A DNA stretch of 64,000 nt, from assembly GCA_036488085.1 (NCBI GenBank), contig DASXHZ010000029.1, forward strand, positions 1-64,000. The letters run 5' to 3'. Below, piece after piece: positions 1 to 6,319 of the stretch (within the stretch, counting starts at the first letter, position 1; each line of letters begins with the position of its first letter). Source of the stretch: DASXHZ01 sp036488085 (GTDB lineage Bacteria > Acidobacteriota > Thermoanaerobaculia > Gp7-AA8). A program made the position numbers and the translations under genes. The notes under the pieces are model-generated. The model was not told the DNA's origin, did not search any database, and saw only the letters and a list, made by a program, of their open reading frames with translations.

Positions 1-146
1 ACTTGATCCGGCAGATCGTGGAGCAGACGGTCCAGCAGATTCTCGAGAGTGAGATGGACGAGACGCTGGGAGCGCGGCGTAGCGAACGGACAGAAGAACG
101 AGCAGGACATCGAAGTGGGTACTACGACCGATCCTTCATCAGAGAG
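1..146 (+). mobile_element. IS256-family transposase fragment (N-terminal part, truncated)
   Basis: The reading frame from base 3 gives a stretch with the typical N-terminal IS256/Mutator transposase pattern: a Gln/Glu-rich helix (VQQILESEMDETLGA) followed by RSERTEER and RSGYYDRSF. Similarity stops near base 140, exactly where a REP-like repeat copy (147-180) begins, and the DDE catalytic part is absent. The upstream part lies outside the window. I read this as a dead transposase remnant interrupted or flanked by the REP-like sequence. Family assignment is from motif memory, not from a search. Confidence 0.7.
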
Positions 147-180
147 GGAAACTCGGGGTCGCACCTTCGATCTTCGTGGA
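147..180 (-). repeat. REP-like repeat copy 1
   Basis: This 34-bp segment matches 3289-3322 at 33 of 34 positions. On the minus strand it contains the core GAAGGTGCGACCCC (155-168). The same core recurs in both orientations through the first 4.8 kb around the RAYT gene. It abuts the broken end of the IS256 fragment. Confidence 0.85.
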
Positions 181-395
181 CAGGTGGGTACCTGTCGGGT
201 GGGGGTGGGCGAGGAACCTTCAGTGGCGTCGGGTCGTGGGGCCGGACCTTCGTTCTTTTCGATGCTGACCGGCCGGCTTCTACCTGGGCTTGACCGGTGC
301 AGCAACCTAATCCCCTCCACAACTCCGTCGGGTGCAGCTTCCGGCGTGCGGGTCAGGCCCGCTTACGTGCCGGGCGGTGGCCGGCTAGGCGACAG
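181..395. other. Gap without gene; degenerate REP-like copy at 238-252
   Basis: No convincing coding sequence. Bases 238-252 (minus strand core GAAGGTCCGGCCCC) differ by one base from the copy at 4318-4331, and the flanking GAAC/GAACG is also shared with it. The G-rich stretch 181-240 resembles the sequence at 4100-4140 next to another copy. Confidence 0.5.
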
Positions 396-1355
396 CTAGG
401 CGCGCAAGATCACCAGAGCGTCGTCCAGGTAGCCGAGCAGCGCCTGATTGCGCTCGAACTCGCGCTCGCATCTTCGGATCATCTCCGACACGTATCCCTC
501 ACTCCGCAGCCGCAGAGATGCCGCGATGCTTCGCAAGGTGAGCAGGCCCTCGTTCCATCCGATCCAAGCAGCGAGACGACGTAGTGTCCCGCCGCGCATC
601 GCGCGAATCGATGCCGCTGTTTCGCCGGTGGCGCGGGCAATCCCGTCAATGACTCGATGCATCTTTGGCCGCCCGACCGCTCGATGCGCTTTCGGGTGAT
701 CCGTCGACCTCGGCTTCGCCTCGATCGCCTTACGCATCTTCTGCTGCCACGCCTCGGTGCCGAGGTAGATGCCGTTGACTAGCTTGTCCCACAGCCGCTC
801 TTTGGTCGTCAGCGCCTGCTCGACGAAATCACGGTAGAAGGTCTGTGCGAGCGTCGCCTCCGGAGCGAACGGGGCAAGCGCACCTGCTGTCTCGAGCCAA
901 TCCGGCGCGATCTCTAGACCCGCCGTGGCGCGATAGCTGGACCAGCGGTAGTCCTCCGGACGCGCAACCATGTTTGCTCGAACCGGGTTGAGGACGACAT
1001 AGCGCAGGACCGTCGTGAAGTACTCCTCCTTCTCGATGAGGAACGCTTTGAAACGGCCGCCGTAGAGGTGCCCTGAGCGCTGGTGCCTTCGGTTGAACCA
1101 GATGACGTAGGCGGTATTGAGCCAGTGCATGCCGCGGGAGAGGTTGGGCTCCGGGGTCTGCACAACGAGATGGAAATGGTTGGTCATCAACACATACGCG
1201 GTGACTCTCCAGCCGAATCGGGTGATCGCCCGGCCGAGCAATTCGAGGAACATCTCGCGATCGCGGTCGTCGACGAAGATCGGCCGCTGCTCGTTGCCGC
1301 GGGAGGTGACGTGGTGAACGGCGCCGGGGAAGTCTGTACGAAGTGCTCTCGCCAT
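396..1355 (-). CDS. REP-associated tyrosine transposase (RAYT, Y1/HUH family)
   Basis: A single-strand DNA transposase of the IS200/IS605-like Y1 superfamily, of the kind that mobilises short REP palindromes. The N-terminal 150 residues carry the hallmarks: FPGAVHHVTSRGN near the start, the HUH metal-binding motif in MTNHFHLVV (His60, His62), and the RYVVLNPVRA plus YRWSSY block that ends the catalytic domain; a Tyr in this helix is the likely nucleophile. The C-terminal half (about 170-319) is the longer extension seen in many RAYTs, ending in an HTH-like segment around RAMRGGTLRRL. The start at 1355 (MARALR) is preferred because family similarity begins there; an upstream in-frame ATG at 1388 would add 11 residues. 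The frame is intact, so the protein may be active. Eight REP-like copies surround it. Confidence 0.9.
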   Translation of the reverse strand: MARALRTDFPGAVHHVTSRGNEQRPIFVDDRDREMFLELLGRAITRFGWRVTAYVLMTNHFHLVVQTPEPNLSRGMHWLNTAYVIWFNRRHQRSGHLYGGRFKAFLIEKEEYFTTVLRYVVLNPVRANMVARPEDYRWSSYRATAGLEIAPDWLETAGALAPFAPEATLAQTFYRDFVEQALTTKERLWDKLVNGIYLGTEAWQQKMRKAIEAKPRSTDHPKAHRAVGRPKMHRVIDGIARATGETAASIRAMRGGTLRRLAAWIGWNEGLLTLRSIAASLRLRSEGYVSEMIRRCEREFERNQALLGYLDDALVILRA

Positions 1356-1939
1356 GCGCCGAGGCTCCCTCGGATACAGCACCAGCACCGAGGAATCTCC
1401 AGGGAGGAGAGAAACGAAGGGAGAAAACTCCTCGGAATGGAAGATGACGCTACGAGGAGAGGATTGGGGAAGCGGCTATTCGAAGAGAGAAGGTGTGACC
1501 CCAGGGGACAGTGGCGGCTTCGTCCGGCGGATCTGCTCTGCGGCGCTGACCACTCCGGCCGCGCCCTGAAGTCTCCAGTTGTGGGGGCTCAGCTGGCTGC
1601 CGTCGAAGGCCAGTTTCGGGTAACATTCTTGAAGGATTTGCGCTATTTTCCGAAGCCGCATCGCGCGTCATTGCCTCCGACGAGAGAGCGTAGCCTGAAT
1701 CGCAGACCCCGTCAAAGCGTCACACCTAACTACCACTCTCGAACTGCCAGGCCCGTCCGAGGGGTTCAGTAGCAGGGATTTGATCGATGAAGTACGAGCT
1801 CATCGTGCCCCGAGGCTGGCGGCCTGCGAATCGATCCTATTTGGGGGGAGCTATCGAAGTCGGTGGATTTGAAGCCCGTCAGTCCGACAGCTTTCGGAAG
1901 CGATGGCGACCGATATCAGCCGAGAAAGCCACGATTTCG
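1356..1939. other. Gap without confident gene; contains a REP-like copy
   Basis: Apart from the REP-like copy at 1482-1503 and a partial inverted copy of its core (GTCACACCT, 1719-1727) I see no feature. A 67-codon plus-strand frame at 1787-1990 has no recognisable motif and overlaps the end of the next gene, so it is not called. Confidence 0.4.
1482..1503 (+). repeat. REP-like repeat copy 3
   Basis: Contains the core GAAGGTGTGACCCC (1489-1502). Bases 1481-1501 are identical over 21 bp to 4204-4224. It lies about 130 bp upstream of the RAYT start, the usual kind of place for REP/BIME copies associated with such transposases. Confidence 0.85.
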
Positions 1940-2467
1940 CTAGGAAGCGATTCTTGCGACAGCCACCACAATGATGGAGAACAGCAGTAGCGCTAAAGCA
2001 GTGGTGCTGAACATTGGTGTGGAGTAGGCGATGATCAAATCTCCTACGAGGACAACGGGATTGTTCGCGCCTGAACCCTGCGCGATGCTAACGCTCACAT
2101 GATAGTTCCCAGGCGCCGGGTAGAAGTGCACAAACTGAGGACTTTGGGTTATTACCTTCGTGCCATCACCGGCGTCCCACGAGAAACTATAGGAACCGCA
2201 CGGAGAGATGGTACCCGGCGGAAAGTCCTCGACTTGGAACGTGATCGCAGAGCCGACGGGGCAAACGTTTGCGTTGCAGCTACCGGGCGTGCTGGTCCAT
2301 GTCAAAAATACATTCTGCGGAGTCAGTAAAGGGACTCCTCCCTCGCAAGACGCTGTTGCTGGAGGCGCGCAGACAAACGAGAGTAACCAGATCAACGCCG
2401 CAGCAAACATCGACGAAGGTATTCGTGGGCGTGCATTCTCAATAGCCATCGGCCTATTTCGTCGCAT
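1940..2467 (-). CDS. Secreted PKD-like domain protein with C-terminal membrane anchor
   Basis: 175 residues. A signal peptide (hydrophobic FAAALIWLLSFVC, cleavage after ATA) is followed by an Ig/PKD-like domain: VFLTWTSTPG, FSWDAGDGT and FVHFYPAPGNYHVSV fit the PKD pattern of a W-D-G-D-G turn and a final Y-x-V strand. The C-terminus has TPMFSTTALALL followed by a hydrophobic segment and a short basic tail, which resembles IPTL-type sorting signals recognised by exosortase-like systems, though the first residues differ. It overlaps the end of the upstream BNR fragment by 14 bp, so it was probably translationally coupled to it. A second in-frame start exists at 2449. Exact function unknown. Confidence 0.65.
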   Translation of the reverse strand: MRRNRPMAIENARPRIPSSMFAAALIWLLSFVCAPPATASCEGGVPLLTPQNVFLTWTSTPGSCNANVCPVGSAITFQVEDFPPGTISPCGSYSFSWDAGDGTKVITQSPQFVHFYPAPGNYHVSVSIAQGSGANNPVVLVGDLIIAYSTPMFSTTALALLLFSIIVVAVARIAS

Positions 2468-3260
2468 CTCGAACTTCTTGGAGATGCGAACCCTTCACAG
2501 TTGTCGCTTGCACCTGAATCGTTTCCGCAAACGTTGGCGGCGTCGGCATCCCAATCTTCGCATATGCGTTCGTCAAAGCCTGTCGGAGGTCGGTGATATC
2601 GCTGGCTCGGATTAGGGTTCCGAGCGCCGCAGTACCGAAGGATGACGACAGTCCCGCAGCCGTCATGACATCGGCGACGGCCGCTCGCGTCTCGTTGATG
2701 TCTAGCGCCCGTATGAACGTGTTCGATGCAAGAGCGTCACTGAAACTAATGACCGTCGCTAGGTCGGGAGTGCTCAGGTCCGTCCAAACGCCACTGACCA
2801 ACGCCTTGACCTTATACAGATACGTCTTCCCATATATTACATTCGTATCGGCATAGTTCGTCAGCGAGCCACTGATTAATCCGTTCGTCGCATTCGCGTA
2901 CGCCGATCCGTCGCTGCTGCGCATCACCTGATATGAGGTAGCCGGAGGACTCAAAGCATTCCAATGTATCGCGATCGAATTCGCCTGTCCGACGACGGCA
3001 TTCGCCGTCATCCCGGTTGGCGCGAAAGAGGGAACAGCGGAGGTGTCGGCGCTCCATAGCCCTCGGCCGTGGGTAGCTGCGAGAAGCGCTTCAGAACCCT
3101 TCACGAAGGATAGTCCATCCACAGCTACGTCGCCCGGGCCAAGTGCCGACGTTGCCCATGTGGCGCCGTAGTCTTGGCTCTCATAGATGCCGATGTCGGT
3201 CGCGGCCCAGAGATAGTTCTTGTTTCGCGGGTGTCTAACGATACTGCGAATCGGCACCAT
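2454..3260 (-). pseudogene. 5'-truncated BNR-repeat/FN3 secreted protein
   Basis: The surviving 268 codons begin inside a BNR/sialidase-type beta-propeller repeat (VPIRSIVRHP, LWAATDIGIYES, GATW, then LLAATHGRGLW), continue into one FN3-like domain (about PTGMTANAV to ATVISF), and end in a helical tail with three copies of an x-R-A-x-D/H-I-x-E/D-L/T-R motif: IRALDINETR, IRASDITDLR, KGSHLQEVR. Proteins of this type usually have many propeller repeats before this point, and a signal peptide; both are missing. The similarity ends about 30 bp before a REP-like copy (3289-3322), so the upstream half appears to have been lost there. The open frame continues upstream to 3368 only by chance through the REP and a PIN-toxin remnant. 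Confidence 0.75.
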
Positions 3261-3288
3261 GGGTAATCCAGCGGGGTGGAAACTTGGT

Positions 3289-3322
3289 GGAAACTTGGGG
3301 TCGCACCTTCGATCTTCGTGGA
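3289..3322 (-). repeat. REP-like repeat copy 4
   Basis: 33 of 34 bases match 147-180. It separates two broken genes: the BNR fragment on one side and a PIN-domain remnant on the other. Confidence 0.85.
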
Positions 3323-3324
3323 CC

Positions 3325-3413
3325 GCGTCGTAGAGTCGCGCCGTCGCCAAAATGATGGCGTCAGCCATCGGGAGCCGACGCTGGGAGAAAGTAGCCTCGC
3401 GTCCTCGGCTTCA
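3325..3413 (-). pseudogene. PIN-domain (VapC-like) toxin remnant
   Basis: On the minus strand about 30 codons read FSQRRLPMADAIILATARLYDA. The segment RLPMADAIILATAR is the characteristic second acidic motif region of PIN-domain RNases (Asp of ADAI), which normally continues into W-T-x-D-x-D-F. Here it stops at the REP-like copy at 3322, and a stop codon precedes it at about 3411-3413. Both the N-terminal acidic motif and the last Asp are absent, so it cannot be functional. No antitoxin is recognisable nearby. Confidence 0.6.
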
Positions 3414-3492
3414 TGTCGGCGGAAGCACCGTGGCTGCGGTGGAGATTCCCGGGTTCGCCGAGGCGTTGCGCTGGCCGGCATCGCCGCAGACC

Positions 3493-3912
3493 GTGCCGCG
3501 CGTGGGATTGCCGGTGCCGCGCCCGAAAATGCGTGTGCCGCGTCCCGAATTACGCATGCCGCGTCCGGAATGACGCGTGCCGCGCGCGAAATTGCACGTG
3601 CCGCGACCCGAATTGCACGTGCCGCGCGGCTTTCCGCACGTGCCGCGGGCCATGCCACACGTGCCGCGAGCCATGCCACATGTGCCGCGAGCGGCGCGGC
3701 ACGCGCCGGCAGGCGCGCGGCACTGACATTTCCGGGCGCGACACGGGTCGCGCGCGGCGCGGCAGTGACGGGCACGCGCGCGGCAACGACAGTTTGGCGC
3801 GCGGCACTGACATTTCCGGGCGCGGCAGGGGCCGCGCGCGGCGCGACAGTGACAATTTCGGGCGCGGAGGCGACCGGCGGCGAGGGCGCCGGCAGGATTG
3901 CCGGCGCCGCAC
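3493..3912. repeat. Array of twenty 21-bp units
   Basis: Starting at 3493 the sequence can be cut every 21 bases for twenty units without a single insertion or deletion. The first nine or so units begin GTGCCGCG (3493, 3514, 3535, 3577, 3598, 3619, 3640, 3661, 3682); later units carry the reverse complement CGCGGCAC or CGCGGCA at their ends. Unit interiors vary strongly. Because 21 is a multiple of three, each frame encodes a seven-residue repeat, for example RGTCGMA on the minus strand or RAASHAT on the plus strand, and five of six frames are open through most of the array. It is flanked by REP-like copies at 3289-3322 and 4074-4099. This is not a CRISPR array: there are no conserved repeats with unique spacers. 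Confidence 0.85.
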
Positions 3913-3929
3913 AGAGACGGAGGCCCTAG

Positions 3930-4073
3930 CACTTCGCCTTTGTATCGTCTTCTTGGCCTTCTTTTTCGGGCGCGAGATCTGGTAGCGCTCGATGTATTGA
4001 TCGACGGCCCGGGCGATGGTGTTTCCGACGACGTCCACCGGCAGGTTATCGACCGTCTTGGGGCGGAACTCTA
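3930..4073 (-). other. Possible coding remnant next to the 21-bp array
   Basis: One minus-strand frame reads LEFRPKTVDNLPVDVV, then GNTIARAVDQYIERY and a basic run RPKKKAKK, and continues without a stop into the 21-bp array as a basic seven-residue repeat. Composition is protein-like, unlike the flanking repeats, but I do not recognise the family. The 5' side ends at the REP-like copy at 4074-4099, so any original start is lost. It may be the end of a gene whose tail was extended by the array, or coincidence. Confidence 0.3.
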
Positions 4074-4099
4074 GGCGTCGCACGTTCAATCTTCGTGGG
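4074..4099 (-). repeat. REP-like repeat copy 5 (divergent)
   Basis: Matches GGGTCGCACCTTCGATCTTC of copies 1 and 4 with about four differences over 25 bp. It marks the right edge of the segment holding the 21-bp array. Confidence 0.65.
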
Positions 4100-4149
4100 C
4101 CACGTGGGTCGTGTCGGGTCGGGGGTCGTGTCGGGTCGTAGGGCCGCTC

Positions 4150-4200
4150 CGAAGGAGACGCCGTAGCGTGCCGCCGCGCATGGCGCGCAACAATGCAGCC
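4150..4200 (-). pseudogene. Fragment of a second RAYT gene
   Basis: The minus strand encodes AALLRAMRGGTLRRLL, which matches AASIRAMRGGTLRRLA of the intact RAYT (its bases 570-619). Eleven consecutive residues are identical and the DNA matches at roughly 80 percent, with changes mostly at third positions. Only this C-terminal helix-turn-helix piece remains; a REP-like copy at 4203-4224 abuts it directly. So a related but diverged RAYT once stood here. Confidence 0.7.
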
Positions 4201-4202
4201 TT

Positions 4203-4224
4203 GCGAAGAGAGAAGGTGTGACCC
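4203..4224 (+). repeat. REP-like repeat copy 6
   Basis: Bases 4204-4224 are identical to 1481-1501, including GAAGGTGTGACCC. It directly follows the RAYT fragment. Confidence 0.85.
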
Positions 4225-4313
4225 GAGAGCCCGCTTCTTCGCTGATATCGGCTCCGCGATAGCCGGCTCGGCGAATGAGCGCGGACGGGATGAGAATGGG
4301 GCGCGAGACAAAC

Positions 4314-4332
4314 GAACGAAGGTGCGGCCCCA
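4314..4332 (+). repeat. REP-like repeat copy 7
   Basis: Core GAAGGTGCGGCCCCA at 4318-4332, preceded by GAAC. It is followed by a short direct duplication of AGAGATCCC (4333-4350). Confidence 0.7.
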
Positions 4333-4406
4333 GAGATCCCAGAGATCCCATGGCAGCTTCGACGCTTTGCAGCGGATGAAGGTGTAGGTTCTGCGCGAGA
4401 GCCCCG

Positions 4407-4450
4407 CCCCTCATCCGGCGGTTCGCGCCACCTTCTCCCGAGGGAGAAGG
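4407..4450. repeat. Second dispersed palindromic repeat type
   Basis: Contains CCCCTCATCCGGCGGTTCG followed by a perfect 20-bp palindrome CCTTCTCCCGAGGGAGAAGG (4431-4450). Sequences of this general form are widespread intergenic repeats in many GC-rich genomes. It differs from the RAYT-linked motif. I cannot count other copies outside the window. Confidence 0.6.
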
Positions 4451-4474
4451 AAAGGCTGGTGCGGGGCGCCCGTT

Positions 4475-4726
4475 TTTCCGGCAGCGCGGCCAACTTTCCG
4501 GAAAACAGGGCCGGTTTCCGGGCAGCGTGGGTAACTTTCCGGAAAGTTGGATCAACTTTCCTGGTAGCGGGACCAACTTCCCGAGAAACGGGCTCGTTTT
4601 TCGGGCAGCGGGGGCAACTTCGGGGGAAACGGGGCCGTTTCCCGGGCAGTACGGCCAACTTTCCGGGAAGCGGCTGCGTTTTCCGGGAAACGGAGCCGTT
4701 TTCCGGGAAACGGAGCCGTTGCAGCG
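4475..4726. repeat. Array of twelve 20-21-bp units
   Basis: Twelve units built around TTTCCGGGAAACGG or TTCCGGGCAGCGG, each separated from the next by GCCAAC, GCCGT or similar. Anchoring on CCGG, the spacings are 20, 20, 21, 21, 21, 20, 20, 21, 21, 20 and 20. The last two units are identical. A perfect 16-bp palindrome lies at 4533-4548 (AACTTTCCGGAAAGTT). Translated frames give Phe/Pro/Gly/Lys-rich seven-residue patterns such as FPGKLAV, but with phase slips, so a protein product is doubtful. REP-like copies lie on both sides (4318-4332 and 4771-4787). Confidence 0.8.
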
Positions 4727-4770
4727 CCATCCTTCCGTCATGCATGCTCGCGTAACGCGCAACAGACGAA

Positions 4771-4787
4771 AACGACGGTGTGACCGC
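4771..4787 (+). repeat. REP-like repeat copy 8 (divergent)
   Basis: Reads AACGACGGTGTGACCGCC, a variant of GAAGGTGTGACCCC. It is the last copy of the island; the next confident gene starts at 4963. Confidence 0.45.
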
Positions 4788-4962
4788 CTCACGCACGCGT
4801 TAACGCGGCCTCGGAGCGCGTGAACGCGCCCTGCGAACTCGATTCTGCTAGTCGCCCGTCCTCATATAGATGACACTTCGCGCCGCTCTGGCGCGCCGCC
4901 TCTCTAACGTCCCATTCCAGCCGACGTCAAACGTGGTGAAGCTCGGTTGGGAGAGAAAGAGA

Positions 4963-6309
4963 ATGCCTGACGCTCGTCATCCGGGGCGGTTCGTCGTCTA
5001 TTGCTGTTTCGGTCTGGCGTTGGCGATCACCGCCTCGGCGCAGAACGTCGAGCCGGTCATGGCCATCGTCACGGCCATCAGGGCCGGCAAGATGATCGAC
5101 GTCGAGAGCGGTGCGGTAGTCGACAAACCGGTCATCATCATTCAAGGCGACACTGTCACTGCCGCCGGCCGCGATCTGCCGATCCCCCCTGGCGCCGCAG
5201 TCATCGATCTCGGAGACCAAACCGTCCTTCCTGGCTTGATCGATTGCCACACCCATCTGCTCTCGGCCCTCGACTCGTCCATCGGCGATTCGACCGGCGC
5301 ACTCCTGCAGGTCACACAAATGAGCACCGCGCTGCGCGCTCTCATGGGCGCGTCCAACGCCCGTGAGGATCTCGAATCGGGCATCACGGCCGTCCGCGAC
5401 CTGGGCAATAGCGGCCTCAATGGCGATGTCGCTCTTCGCGACGCGATCCGGGCCGGTTGGGTCGCCGGCCCGCGTATGCAGGTATCCACGCGGGCTCTGG
5501 CGCCCGTCGGAGCGCAGTTCGGCCCTCTTGCAACGGCTGCTCAGCAACTCATCGACCAGGAATATGCGATCGTCTCAGGCCCGGAAAGCGGCCGGCAGGC
5601 CGTTCGCCAGGCGGTCTTCGACGGCGCGCAACTGATCAAAGTCATCGTCAACGCCGGACCGCGCATGCTGTCGGCCGATGAGCTGCGAGCCATCGTCGAC
5701 GAGGCGCATCGCTCCGGCCGGAAGGTGGCCGCACATGCGACGACTGACGCGGCGACAGGACTGGCGGCGGAAGCCGGCGTCGACTCCATCGAGCACGCGT
5801 ACGAAATCTCCGACGCGTCTCTCGAGCTGATGGCCAAAAAGAAAATCTTTCTCGTACCGACCGATTACCCCGCCGACTACTACGTGTCGCTCTTTCGCCG
5901 GCCCAATGACGCGGCCGCCGAAGCGAGGCGACGCGAGAAATCGGCGACCGACTTCGCGGCCCGAAACCGTGAACGGCTGCTCCGCGCGGTCAAGGCCGGT
6001 GTACGGATCGCCGCCGGGTCGGACGCCTACAATTCGATCCCCGGCAAGACTCGCGGGCAAGTGAGCGTAACGATCTATCGCGCGTACGCGGCAGAAGGGT
6101 TGAGCCCACTGGAAATTCTGCGCGCGGCCACGATCAATGGCGCCGCGCTGATGGGATCCGACTCATGGATCGGCTCGATCGCGCCGAACAAGGCAGCCGA
6201 TTTGATCGCCGTCCCAGGCAACCCGCTCGAAGACATCGGGGAGCTCGAACACGTCAGCTTTGTTATGAAAGCGGGCGTCGTCATCAGGAACACGCCTCGG
6301 GTGCCGTGA
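4963..6309 (+). CDS. Secreted metal-dependent amidohydrolase (imidazolonepropionase-like)
   Basis: 448 residues. A signal peptide (hydrophobic to about residue 26, ending ASA) precedes an amidohydrolase fold. Visible ligands are the HxH motif in GLIDCHTHLL (His96, His98), a Lys in LIKVIVNAG that is usually carbamylated, two further His in VAAHATTD and SIEHAYE, and the Asp of AAGSDAY. The end matches the subgroup that includes Xaa-Pro dipeptidases and imidazolonepropionase-like enzymes (NPLEDI, VSFVMKAGVV). The start at 4963 has a purine-rich ribosome site (GGGAGAGAAAGAG) and gives a proper signal peptide; the frame is open upstream to 4870. Substrate cannot be read from the sequence. Confidence 0.88.
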   Translation: MPDARHPGRFVVYCCFGLALAITASAQNVEPVMAIVTAIRAGKMIDVESGAVVDKPVIIIQGDTVTAAGRDLPIPPGAAVIDLGDQTVLPGLIDCHTHLLSALDSSIGDSTGALLQVTQMSTALRALMGASNAREDLESGITAVRDLGNSGLNGDVALRDAIRAGWVAGPRMQVSTRALAPVGAQFGPLATAAQQLIDQEYAIVSGPESGRQAVRQAVFDGAQLIKVIVNAGPRMLSADELRAIVDEAHRSGRKVAAHATTDAATGLAAEAGVDSIEHAYEISDASLELMAKKKIFLVPTDYPADYYVSLFRRPNDAAAEARRREKSATDFAARNRERLLRAVKAGVRIAAGSDAYNSIPGKTRGQVSVTIYRAYAAEGLSPLEILRAATINGAALMGSDSWIGSIAPNKAADLIAVPGNPLEDIGELEHVSFVMKAGVVIRNTPRVP

Positions 6310-6319
6310 CCGGTTCGTG

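Noticed and set aside
1787..1990. Small plus-strand gene of 67 codons
   Set aside because: No motif, no ribosome site, and it runs into the opposite-strand PKD gene.
3493..3912. CRISPR array
   Set aside because: There is no constant repeat with unique spacers of 30-40 bp, and no cas gene in the window; the 21-bp units are divergent throughout.
3276..4311. Full-length proteins from the 21-bp array frames
   Set aside because: Several overlapping frames are open at once because 21 is a multiple of three; I see no start or ribosome site that favours one, so no CDS is called.
4459..4823. Heptad protein from the second array
   Set aside because: The period alternates between 20 and 21, so the reading phase slips; no start site supports translation.
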